This document shows positions 46,532 through 57,447 of a DNA stretch of 64,000 bases, one piece after another. The position numbers were made by a program, and so were the translations under genes. Origin of the DNA: Omphalotus guepiniiformis (Eukaryota > Basidiomycota > Agaricomycetes > Agaricales > Omphalotaceae); contig JAQOOI010000018.1 in assembly GCA_028554645.1 (NCBI GenBank), positions 930,001 to 994,000 of the forward strand, given 5' to 3'. Positions within the stretch are counted from its first letter, which is position 1, and every line of letters begins with the position of its first letter. A model generated the notes under the pieces. That model searched no databases and was not told the DNA's origin. It was given only the letters and a program-made list of their open reading frames with translations.

Positions 46532-49500
46532 CACAACTGAACGCCAACAAGAAAAAACTTCCCGTTGACACCCTCCTAAACCAAACACATCCATGCCTTC
46601 GATATGATACTGATTCGAGGAACCCAACTGGGGTTTCATTGGAGCCTCAGGCGACGTAGACATCCAGGGCGTCACCAACAACTCCTCCGCATGGACCCCG
46701 ATCTCACCCACCTCTGCCACTCCCGAAAAAACCCGACCACGCACCTACGCATTTATACGACGTGACTGCTCAGCTGAGGTCACCCTCAGAGCAGAACAAA
46801 CCCCAGACCGCGACATCCCAGGTTCTGGACGTTACGCTTCCGGGCCAGAAGACAACAACATATGTGCACATATACAACGACCCACGCCTAGGCCGACAGC
46901 AAGCCATGTGGAGACCCTGCGCAATATGAACCTCCCAACAGACCGACCTGTGATCATCACCGGCGACGCCAACCTCAGCCACTCGAGGTGGGCACGAGGG
47001 TCAGCCAACGCAACACAATCACCGAAGAGATAGTAGAATGGCTGGACGACAACGCGTTCGTCCTACAGAAACAAAAAAGGCATTCCCACCCACTTCCACA
47101 CGACCCAGTGAAACACCCCTCCGTAATCGATCTCACCTGGACTAACCAACACTCCATTGCCGAAGGGACCATCCGAGATTGGGCGATCGACCCGGACTTG
47201 GCATATGGCTCAGACCACGCAGCCCTCATATGGGACCATCACCCAGCCACCCCACCAGTGGACAACACCTGCGGGGTAAAGTACTCCATGAAAGAAGTCG
47301 ACCCGAAGAAGTGGAAGGCAAAATTTGGTGAAACGTTAGCTAACCATTCATCAGACATAGCACCACTGGGCAACATGGCTGATGTTTTGACAAACGTCCA
47401 GCTGGACAAGGCAGCAGAGGCCATCCTCGAGGCGATGCAGGAAGCAACTGCGGCAATAGCACCAGAACGGAAAGCCAGCCCTCATGCGAAACCATGGTGG
47501 AACAAATCAATCTCATCTGCACTAAACCGCGTACAAACAGCCAAAAGAGCTGCACGCAATCATAGACTAAGTTATGGTCATGCTGATATAACTCTACAGG
47601 CCTCAGCGAAACATGAGGAAAGCTTTGCGAAACGACTCATACGATGGACCAAGAAGAAGTGGGCTACTGACACAATCGAACGAGCTGTGCCCAATGAGAT
47701 TTGGGGATTCCGAAAATGGTCTGCTGGTGAACGCCACTACCCCATGCCCTCAATCAAGCGCCGTGATGGAACGCAAGCATCAACCGTGGAGGAGAAAAGC
47801 GAAGCCCTCCGTGAAGAGCTGTACCAACCAACACCAAAACTACCAGATGAGTACCCTATCAACCTGACTGATACACTACCCGGTGATCTTCCATTCACAG
47901 ACATTACGGAGACGGAAATCGAAGAAGCGATCAAGGACACTAGCAACAACTCCGCACCGGGACAATCTCAACAATCATACCGCCAGGTGAAGTGGGCCTT
48001 CGAGACCCAACGCGAACTCCTTGTCAACCTATTCCGGCACTGCCTACGAGCAGGTTATCATCCAAAAGCCTGGCGAAAGGCAATTGCAGTCGCACTACGA
48101 AAACCACGCAAAACCGACTACTCCAACCCACGGGCCTATCGCCTCATCACCTTGCTGGAGTGCCTCGGCAAGATCTTGGAGAAGATTGTGGCACACAGGC
48201 TGACATATCTGGCAGCGAAACACCACCTCATCCCATGCCAACAATTCGGAAGCCGCGCAGGATACTCCACTGCTGACGCTGTCCTGGCGTTCGTCAATGA
48301 CATACAGGCAGGCTGGAACATGGGACTTAAAACCTCAGCCCTCACTTTCGACATCAAAGGATACTTTGACTTTGTCAACCATGAACGCACAGTCTCTGAA
48401 CTTCGTCGCAAACACATTCCGCTTGAACTTGTTAAGTGGGTCTTTTCATTTCTATCTGATAGAGAAGCTGCCGTTTGCATAGATGGTCGACGAGGAGAGA
48501 TGAAACCGGTAGAAAACGGAATCCCCCAAGGCTCCCCCGTATCCCCAATCCTAGCAGCATTCTACTCAGCCGAACTACTTGAACTCCTTGAATGCCGCAC
48601 CCAATACACACCCACTCCTACCGAACCAATGTCACCAGCAAACGCGTTCATGTACGTAGATGATGGCATGGTCTATGTCGCATCCAAAGATCTGGTCGAG
48701 AACAACAAAACCCTCACCCGAATCTGGAACGACACCATCTGTCCCTGGTGCAAAAAAGTTGGCCTCACTACCGACCTCGACAAGCGGGAACTCATGCACT
48801 ACGAACGACGCCCCAAAGGAACAGGCCCAGCCATACATCTCGCAGACCTTGATGGCACATCTCGCACAGTTGAACCAGAAAAATCCATCAAATGGCTGGG
48901 AGTGCAATTCGACCGACAGCTGCTGTTCAACGAACATGTCACCAACCTTGCCGGTAAAGCGGGAAAAGCACTAGGTGCCCTAACGATGCTGGCGAACACG
49001 GTGAAAGGTCTCCATCCCTCACAGATGCGTCTAATGTACACTGCATGTGTCCTGCCGGTGATGACATATGCAAGCCCAGCATGGTGGACTGGCAAGGCCT
49101 ATCACAGAGACAAGCTTGAGCGCATTCAGCGACGAGCTCTACGCTTGATATGCGCAGCCTTCCGCACATCACCCATCACAGCCCTTGAAATCGAAGCTCA
49201 CATTCCTCCTATCAGCATCCGCCTCAATGCATTGAACCGAAGCTGCGCCCTCCGATTCAATCGCCTTGACCCATCCAACCCGGTGATCCAGCGGCTTGAC
49301 CCTAAATGGTGGAAGAAGTTCCGCATACCTAGACGTCCACCACCAGTGGCATACCGCCTTCACAACAAATCAATAACCGACTCAAAGCGCACCACCCAAC
49401 TCCAGATGATAGCCCGCCACACAAGCCCCTCCAATGAACGGCTCCAACCGTTCAGCACCCCGCCATGGCGAAAAGTTCATCGCGACTTTGCCAAACAGCT

Positions 49501-50680
49501 GTCAATCCACGGACCACCCCCTCCAAACACGAAGGTCAGCCCAAAAGTACGAGCACAGAACCTGAAAGAAAAGCACGAAACCGAGCTACGCTCCCACTTT
49601 CTCTCCTCCGAGCATCTAACTCTATACACAGATGGCTCGTCGATGCCGCTACACCGAGTCCGACGTGTAGGTGCTGGCCTTGTTGGCTACTACAAAGGTC
49701 AGGAAAACCCTCACCTTCGCAAACGGGTAGGACTGGGTTCACGAGCCGAAGTATATGATGCGGAAATCATAGCGCTTAGCATTGCTGCTGGACGAGCGAA
49801 GAAATTCACAGCTAAGCATACACAAATCAAACATTGGCACTTTTACGCTGACAATGCGGCAGCAGTAGCTTCCATCTTTAACACATCTCCCAACCCAGGA
49901 CAGGCATACTGCTCAGCCTTCCACCGCCGGGTCACTGAATTCCTCTCAGCCGCCTCCGAACACACTGTTGAGGTCTCCTGGATACCAAGCCACGTAGGCA
50001 TCGTCGGAAACGAGAGAGCAGACCAACTTGCTAAAGAAGCAATCACCAAACGCAACAAACAACCCTGGGCCGCTACTGCCAGCAACTCAATACGTCACAA
50101 TAAGGAGAAAACCATTGGAGAATGGAAACGACAGTGGGACAACCGCTCGATCTACGGTCGCTTCGCACCCGCCAACCGCCTAACCCCCACACTAAAACCC
50201 TCCGATCGCTTTAAAGCCACCCCACGAGAAATATTTGGGCGGGTATTCCAATGTCGAACTGGACATGGTTTTATAGGGGAGTACTTTCAAGATTTCGTCC
50301 CCACGAAGAACACTGACTGCCCCTGTGGCGAACCTGTACAATCTAGAGAACATATACTCCGGAGCTGCCCCAACTACGAACCCTACCGCCACATTCTTCG
50401 CAAAGCCTCAGCCGATATTTCTATCACAGACATTTTAGGGTCCGCTGAGGGCATTGAAGCACTAACCGAGTTCATCACCCTATCTGGAGCCTTCTCCGTG
50501 ACTGGGAAACCACGTCACGCTGCACCAGCTCCCTTCTACACGACCCTCACAGACATATGGGAACAATGGGATATGGAGCTACAGAGAGGAGCCGAAAACC
50601 CCCCCGAAGTTGACTGGACAGAGGACTGGGAGGAAGGAGAGGAGATGACGGAGGAAGAAGCAAGAGGAGAAGAGGGCTAG
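46498..50680 (+). pseudogene. LINE ORF2: endonuclease (frameshifted), reverse transcriptase, RNase H
   Basis: A likely ATG at 46498 overlaps the ORF1 end (MSEQPHHHIRVAQLNANKKK). The endonuclease is broken into frames: NWGFIGASGDVDIQGV, TRPRTYAFIRRDCSAEV, YVHIYNDPRLGRQQAMW, RPVIITGDANLSHSRW, then VIDLTWTNQHS and YGSDHAAL. From 46988 to 50680 the frame is continuous for 1230 codons. RT: ALTFDIKGYFDFVNH, NGIPQGSPVSPILAAF and the catalytic MYVDDGMVY. RNase H: TLYTDGSS, AEVYDAEI, FYADNAAA, GNERADQLAKEA, all four acidic residues present. The end is CPCGEPVQSREHILRSCPNY. The broken endonuclease and truncation make it non-autonomous. Confidence 0.9.
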
Positions 50681-51089
50681 TTGAGCCAACCACACCCACA
50701 CGACGCTGTCCGTACCAGCCCACACCCATTCAGCACCTAGGCAGGGTTTTTCCCCTACCCACGATGAAGCGAGTCAGGCCAGGAGCGCCACTTCGTAGCT
50801 GAGTGGAAGGGGTTTTTCAACCCTTGCCATCCCCATATCTTAGGCCATTGGCCAAGCGTTCGCAACCCCGCATCTCATTACGCGTCGTCACCTTGCTCGC
50901 TATTAGCTCCACACACACCAATTAGGGATCATCATCTATTAACATAACCCGCTGAACGGGTCGGACTAGGGCTTACGATACTTACTATACAGTAGATACC
51001 GCTCATAGTTCCCACCCCCGCACCTTGGTACTTAGTCTTACCTGCTAGCGGTAACACAAGAATTAAAAAAAAAAAAAAAAAAAAAAAAA
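50681..51089 (+). other. LINE 3' UTR and poly-A tail
   Basis: 409 bp from the ORF2 stop, including a CCTACCCACGATGAAGCGAG segment, to a 25-base poly-A run at 51065..51089. It has no coding content. Confidence 0.8.
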
Positions 51090-51102
51090 CCACCCCAGTC
51101 AC
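51090..51102. repeat. Target-site duplication, right copy
   Basis: CCACCCCAGTCAC immediately after the poly-A tail, identical to 46101..46113. Confidence 0.88.
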
Positions 51103-51453
51103 AAATATTCTCAAAAATCACCGTGTGACATTCATCAACTCATCAAACGCCCTCAAGCCTCAGGCTTAGAGATTTATTTCACTCTTTTCATTGATATTTT
51201 TGACTGTCTTTCCAGGTATTCGGACGCCCTCACGTCTTGTTCACACTATTACTGTGCATATCAAAGAGGATTTTTGGGATTCACGAAGACGTTGAATTTC
51301 TGACACAGCAAATATGAGAGGGCACCGGGCGTTTATGGTTTATCCATTCTTATCACTAAACTCTACTGGACTACACACTAGATCTTGACCGCCTTATATG
51401 GAGGAAAATAAGGGTTCAAGAGCTGCCTCTTGGCACCAGGCAACCTGCTTTTA
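51103..51453. other. Intergenic, right flank of the LINE
   Basis: 351 bp with nothing recognised. It continues the pre-insertion locus. Confidence 0.45.
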
Positions 51454-51924
51454 TCATCGATCAACACCAAGTACAGGGACACCAGCGTGAGGAGAACTTT
51501 TTTCATACCTTTCGTCCTTTCTGATGTTTCTCCTCGACCAAGCAGAACGAATTAGCACTGGAATCACATCTGAATCCGGCTCATAGATGCGTGCTACTGG
51601 CTATGGGTCAAATCAACATCAGCGAACTCAGGGTGGATTATTGTTTGCTCGATACTCACAGTATCAGTGCGTGGCTTTTCCAAGCTGAGTTCTGTGTTGC
51701 TGTCAGACGTAGAAGACAACACATCTAGTGCCGCATCCACTGGCGGGTTCCATTGCTGCTACGAGAACCCGTGAGTCACACTAGATGTCTACTGCCAGAG
51801 TACGGAGACGAACCTCAGATAGAGCATGAACTCTCTGTTCATTCGTCACAGTCGTGTAGGGTGCCGCCAGTACCAGCTGTACGGAAAGGAAACATAACAC
51901 AAGGAATGAGAAGTTGAAAAACAT
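51454..51924 (-). CDS. Small secreted protein
   Basis: About 118 residues in three exons. Start 51924 gives a strong signal peptide, MFFNFSFLVLCFLSVQLVLA with a likely cut after the Ala residues (AAPYTTVT). The mature chain reads EQRVHALSE, QQWNPPVDAALDVLSS, ELSLEKPRTDT|PVARIYEPDSDV and IRSAWSRRNIRKDERYEKSS, ending GVPVLGVDR. It is cysteine-free, acidic in the middle and basic near the end. No family recognised; unlike many fungal effectors it has no disulfides. Both introns are phase 0 with GT-AG ends. Confidence 0.65.
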
Positions 51925-52468
51925 GTTGATCGTCCGTCCGAGAATCAAAGCTGAAGGCCTGCTTGTGAACTTGAGAAGAAAATCAGAGCGGAACCAGCAC
52001 GCCGGTCTGTATTAACCAGGCTACCTCAAGAAGCTGGGTGAGTTTAGAGGAAGAGAGGTGGCTCAGGTTTTATTGTTGTTGGGTGTCGCATAAATACCTC
52101 AAAGACGTAAGAAACTCAACAAAACGGAGGTAATTAATATAATCATAAGACAAAGTGCCTATCGGGTGAATCTTGTTATGACTACTGTATGTAGAACAAG
52201 CGCGAGCCTGTGCATACTTACATACGCTGAACCCACCCAATGAACAGCAATTTGTGGCGCTTCAACGAGTGAATACAAATCGAAGGAGTCTGATGACCGA
52301 TAGTCGTGAAGGACAAACAAAGGTATCAAGTGCAAGAAAGTATCGTGATTGTGCCAGCAAGGTGTAATCGACAACATCGCTCATAGAACAGGTGAAAGAA
52401 TTAAGGAGTCCGTAGCCCTGGGCCGTACTGATACACTAATCAAGTCCGTAAAAAGTCCTTTGAATAGC
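51925..52468. other. Intergenic between two secreted-protein genes
   Basis: 544 bp containing the promoter of the small secreted protein and the 3' UTR of the repetitive one. Nothing else recognised. Confidence 0.45.
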
Positions 52469-53988
52469 TTATGCCAAGTTGAGCGAAGCAGCTCGACCAG
52501 CAATGTTTCTGTAACGTGGAGGTGGTGCGTGAATAACCGAAAGGAAATGAAGCATAGTATTACATACCTCAGACCGATAATCTTTTCGAGCGTAGCCAGA
52601 GCATCTTTCCCTGTGGACTGAGAAACTTGTCAGTACAAACAGCATCGAGAAATGCGGCAATGATATATAGCTCACGTCAACGGCAACTGCAGTCGCAGGG
52701 TCGAAGCCAGTAAGGGCAGCAGCGGGATCCGTAACACCAGCAGCGGCAGCAGAATCTGTAGCGGTCGCCTGTGAAGGATTCCACGATACATAGAGATAAG
52801 CGGGGAGATCAAAATCATACGACTAGTGATCACTCGCAGCACCCTTAGCACCTTTCGCCTTCTTAGCAGAATCAGTGACAGTGGCAGCAGCAGCAGCAGC
52901 GGAATCCGTAGCGGCGACCTAGGATGTCGAATGAGCCAACGAACGAGTAATGAACAAGACAATGAACACTCACGACACCGGCATCAGCAGAGTCTGTTGC
53001 ATTGACCTATTAAACAAGGTCAGGAGTGTCGCAACAGAATTAGTATCAATTGAGACCACGAACAGAACCAGCACCAAGCGCATCAGTTGCATTAGCCTAT
53101 ACAAAGACGTTAGACATTGCCACAAATAATATTCACGAAAGAAAAACTGACAGCGCTGGAGGCGCTTGCCTAAATCATGAATACTATCAGCTCAAGCTCA
53201 ACAACAGGGTAAAGAATCATACCGCAGCGGCGGCGGCAGCAGCAGATGCTTTTGCCTTTGCCTTTGCCTTAGCACCCTTTGCTTTTTTGTCAGCAGCGCC
53301 GGTGGCAGCAGCAGCGTCTGTAACTGTCACAGTCTGTTTAATAAGAAATCACGATCAATCACTTGTACTGCTAGTACCAAGACACTCAAACCTACAACAG
53401 TTACAACCGATGCGTCGGTCGAGTTGTCCGCCGTCGCAGTGGAGTTGAGGTCGGTGCCGGAAGAAGTGATATTTGCTGCTGAGGCGGTAGAGTTAAGGTC
53501 AGTGCTTGATGAAGCTGCTGAATCGGTGGAGTTGAGGTCAGTGCCTGAAGAGGTGATGTTGGACGCCGAAGCGGTCGAATTGGCATCGATGGATGTGGCA
53601 TTGGCATCAACGCCAGTAGCGCTCTAGTAGTAAACTCAGTCAACGACAGAGTGAAGTTATTGGATTTCTTGACGTACGGAACCAACAGAGTCCTTCAAAA
53701 GCACATAATCAGTCTTAAAGTCAAGATTCTTAAATCAGATGGATCTCTTACAGAAGATGAAGCGGAAGCTACTTTGTCCTACAATCGCGATGAGCTTCAA
53801 ACCGAGTTAAAATACGCTTTGACCATACCTGCTTCGAGCGTGCCTGCCAAGGGAACGAAGTCAATATAAATCTGAGCGGCGGATTGGAACAACCATGCCA
53901 CAAGCCTGTAGTCAACGGGACGAGGCGCAGCCAGTGCAGAGCCTGCCAGGCATGCAAGAAGAGGCAACACAGAGTATTTGAACAACAT
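52469..53988 (-). CDS. Secreted Ala/Ser/Thr-rich protein encoded by mini-exons
   Basis: Start 53988: signal peptide MLFKYSVLPLLACLAGSALA then APRPVDYRLVAWLFQ. The rest must be spliced from about ten short, mostly phase-0 exons. They include DKVASASSS, DSVGS, a longer one with repeats ITSSGTDLNST and many N-x-S/T sites, a Lys/Ala block (DKKAKGAKAKAKAS), ASASSA, and two 33 nt exons ANATDALGAGS and VNATDSADAGV. Further exons start VAATDSA and ATATDSA. The last two exons read STGKDALATLEKIIGLR and NIAGRAASLNLA (stop 52469). One intron appears to use a GC donor (GCGAGT). Likely N-glycosylated and extracellular or cell-wall; no family recognised. Exon edges are inferred, and the first intron is uncertain. 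Confidence 0.6.
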
Positions 53989-55607
53989 TTTGCTTGGTCA
54001 ATGAAAAAGAACGATGCGTGTCCGTCAAGGAGGATATCAAATAGAACGTTCGTGCACTGCACTCAAAGGACTGTAGGGCTTGAAAGTAGGCTTGCGGATA
54101 AAAAGCAAAGAGAAAGTGCAGATTCGATCACCGATCGAGAAAAAGAAAGGACGAAGAGCGACGTAGAAGAAAAAGGAAAACTAGGCTCAATCACGACAAG
54201 AGCACGATGAAGGGGTCTGCGGAATCTATCCTTAGTCCTTTTTATACAAAGACCGGGAAGACAGATACAACTACAAACCTTCTCGTTACCTTAAGCAGTT
54301 CTATTCTCATCGCTACCACCGTGTGATGAAGTGTGATGAGCACTAGATTGAGTGGAGTTGGAGTGAGTATTTGGAGCGAAAAGCCTTCCGAAATCATTGA
54401 TGAATACGGCCCTCAATATTCGAACAACAACGAGTGGAGAGAACCCTAGAAACTGGGGTGTACACTCCCTCGCAACAGGGAGTCAGTAATGAGCATAATG
54501 GATTTGCTATTAAGAAGGGCCTGAAGTAGCCTGAAGTTCGAAAAATGATAAATCCCCTACGGCCACGTGGTGACTCGTTATTCAATACTATTATTAGTAT
54601 TCCTTACATACATACATTGAAGATCAATGTCATGGAGCAGAAAGAGAAACACACCAATCCAGGAAGGATCGCTGTGTCGTCAGGGTTACGACTTTTGCAG
54701 AATCCAGCTTTTGCATTGCGTGATTGAATTGTCAGTGTTCCCCGACATCGCCAGACCTTAGGAGGCATCCCAAAATAGCCCAAAACACTGTGAGCGGCGA
54801 GTGCTGTTCAACCGGTTACGGCTTTGATATCCTGTGAGCGCCCGAGATGTCAGTTGCAGTAGAAAGCAATATTAAACCTCTGAAATACCAAAAAAACGCG
54901 ATGTTTTCGTCAAATATTAATGGAAGCCGACGCGGTGAATGATAATCTTGATGTTATGCAACGAATTGACATGCATAAAACTTGCCAGCACTATTGCAAT
55001 GTGGTGCTGTCGATCTACATTTGGAACTTGAGGCTGGGCGCTATGTGACGATGGACAACAAAAATGACGGTAACCTGAGTGAGAAACTCGAAGCGTGCGG
55101 TCCCGCACAATATCAGCAAGAGAATCAACTATGGGACCTGGGCCTGAAGGGTCGAGTCTTACAGAACATTCAGTGCATCGTCACTGAGGGAACTGGTTGG
55201 AGAGAACCCTTCATTTCTTTCGTCCGGTTGAGCGCATCAGAAGGTGAATAACTGTGACAGTCTTCTATATCACCTTGAGGGAATCTCACTTATGAATGTT
55301 TGCGCTCATAGCATTGTATATGAGGACTTCCTTCGCAATGTTGGAGGGTCGCGGCAAGCCTGGGTAGGTTAGGTGAGGACGACGCCTGAGCCCTGAAGTA
55401 CTGCAATCTTCTTATATTTAAATGCGGGACAAAGGGCCCCCTGGCTATGGCAGAACATTTCAAGATGCAGATCTGGTTGCAAGTATGTGTTCCAGAAGAA
55501 GACACCCACTACATAGAGTGTATCACCCCCTGCACCTCTGCGGGGGTTACGCCGTTGGGCATCGTCAACATTATTATCGGAAACCTCCGCTACTGAGTCC
55601 GTAACAC
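53989..55607. other. Intergenic with a possible lectin-like fragment
   Basis: 1.6 kb. A plus frame after 54982 to 55251 reads VDLHLELEAGRYVTMDNKND, then YQQENQLWDLGLKGRVLQNI. The NQLW and spacing recall one lobe of a ricin-B-type beta-trefoil lectin. It lacks an in-frame ATG at a sensible place and the other lobes, so it may be a gene fragment or chance. The remainder shows nothing. Confidence 0.3.
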
Positions 55608-57258
55608 TTAAACTTCTTCTATCCTGCTATCTTCGTCGTCTGAATCCGCTCCTAAAGGTGCTATAGCTGGGCCTTCTTCCTCCACTTCTTCTGCAGCTGG
55701 AATCCCGTCTGTTTCGAGAAGAGAGTCATATTCCTCTTCCTCCGGCATGGATGACGAGGGCTCATCGCCTTGTATAAGCGTAACTAGTCGCTCGATGTGC
55801 TCGGATATCTATGTTCATAGTTGAGTATATGCACCAAATTTTTTCAACAAAGCCCACCTTATCAACTGTCTCGTTCTCGTGCGTGGCTCGCACGATCTCA
55901 TATACTCCATTTTTACGCAAAAAGTCTCGCCCCCAGCGGGTGTGACACAAAAGCAGGAGCGTCTCTACATGTGTGAGACGTAGCACAGGGTCCGGTTCTC
56001 TCGTTTTATCTGGTGGAAGGAACTGTAGGGCTTCGGGTAGCTTTTCCTGATCCTCAAGGTCCAATTCCTCTGGGCCAGCTAAAGGCAGAAGGACGTATGG
56101 CAGCACGCCAATACCTGGAGCCTCGATCTTGGATGGAGGCACACAGACGCGGTCTGATTCAAAGCTGAGCATTGCTCGGTGCCCACGAGCATGGAAAGCG
56201 CAGTTTCTGTGTGCACTGTCAGAGAAAGACGTTAAAAGGCGGGAAACCTATCTTACTTTATAGTAGAGGTCACACCACCGCGCCGCATAGTGTCTTTGTG
56301 TTCTGTGAATGCAACTATTTTCGCAAGCGGGTATTCGACGTCCTCTGCTGGCTTCAAGAAACTTGGTGGACGAGGGGTGAAGAAAAAATTGCGGCCTCCT
56401 GATGACTATCGTACAATCAATCTCTGGGCGTCCTAACAGGTGATTTGTACGCACCGAGGTCAGATTTGCGAACACACTAGCAAGAAAATGGAGATTTCCC
56501 TTTCGTATTCGTTTTGACAAATCTTCGGACTCGTTGAACTGAGCTCCTTGCACAAACGCATCGACAAGAAGAGGCAGTGCAAGCTGTTCTCCTTCTTCGC
56601 CCTTCGGATATGGCACCGGTGCTGCACATGTTCCACTCCGTGCTTGCGTCGCGAAAAAGCCATTCGTGACCTTTGAATCGGGTATGACGGTTACTGTCAT
56701 CGAGATCACGGCCATGCATGCACTAGCAGATGCGGTCAGATTGGAAAGCAACATCGAGGCAAGATCGGAGAGAATTGATTGAGGATTCTGAGTCAATGTG
56801 AACTGATGAAAATTAACAAGTGCCTGCTGACTTACAATGATGTAAGAGACTAGGAATGTCAGAAAGGACGGCTCAGACAGGGAGGACAGAAGTAGTGGTG
56901 AATCGGATAAGTTAACCAAAGCCCTGAACGCATCGTGAGCTACAGCCTCCACGTTGATTAGCTGAGATAAATTAGTACGGATATTACATCTAACACTCAC
57001 TAACTGATCTCGACACAGCAGTTTTAAGTCTCGAATAACATCACTCTCGGTTGGTTTCTGAAGACCACTAGACTTGGATGGAAAAAAGATACTGCGGTGA
57101 GGCGCCTCCTTAGGGGTTTGAGGTAGGAGATTAGCTAGAGCAATCTGTCGAACTTGTGGGTTCTTATCACGAAGGAAGGGTAAGAGCTGAGTTTCAAATC
57201 AGCTATACATCTCAGACAGACATGATTTTTGACTGACTTCTCGCAATTGTGCCTCCAT
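55608..57258 (-). CDS. HGH1: HGH1 family HEAT-repeat protein (eEF2 folding factor)
   Basis: Adaptor that works with the TRiC chaperonin and Hsp90 in folding elongation factor 2. Start 57258 gives MEAQLRE spliced to LLPFLRDKNPQVRQIALANL. Then come VAHDAFRALVNLSDSPLLLS, LASMLLSNLTASAS, GNLHFLASVFANLTS and IVAFTEHKDTMRRGGVTSTI. The hallmark C-terminal domain follows: NCAFHARGHRAML, VLPYVLLPLAGPEELDLEDQ, ALQFLPPDKTREPDPVLRLT and ETLLLLCHTRWGRDFLR. An acidic tail (PEEEEYDSLLE, ADSDDEDSRIEEV) ends at 55608. About five introns. Divergent from SPT20. Confidence 0.92.
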
Positions 57259-57447
57259 GCCGGTAACAGAGCAAAAGTGTAGCAGAAAAATCGAGCATCC
57301 TTTGGACTGGAGTATCGTGACAGTAACAAGTCACAACAAGATGAATGACTAGCACGTGACATAGATCCTATCCTGGTTATGTCAGCAAATTGACTTCAAT
57401 TGTGGCCACCAGGTTGGTCCTCGTTCGACAGAACGCTCCATGTTTCA
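57259..57447. promoter_or_regulatory. Shared promoter region, HGH1 / SPT20
   Basis: 189 bp between divergent start codons. No motif recognised. Confidence 0.4.

Larger units (their letters stand above)
46114..51089 (+). mobile_element. Non-LTR retrotransposon (LINE, Tad-like), 5'-truncated
   Basis: A 4976 bp insertion bounded by direct repeats and ending in 25 A residues (51065..51089). It begins inside a gag-like ORF1, at its zinc knuckle (CVNCSKIQGADSHHRADDRN then CP). An overlapping ORF2 follows with endonuclease, reverse transcriptase and RNase H domains. The 5' truncation plus intact 3' end is the usual outcome of incomplete reverse transcription. The clade is assigned by the endonuclease-RT-RNase H order and the C-terminal Cys/His segment; a phylogeny was not possible. 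Confidence 0.9.

Noticed and set aside
46157..46744. A 195-codon minus frame with Gly/Val-rich sequence
   Set aside because: It is opposite the Pro/Thr-rich LINE ORF1 tail and endonuclease; the composition is explained by that.
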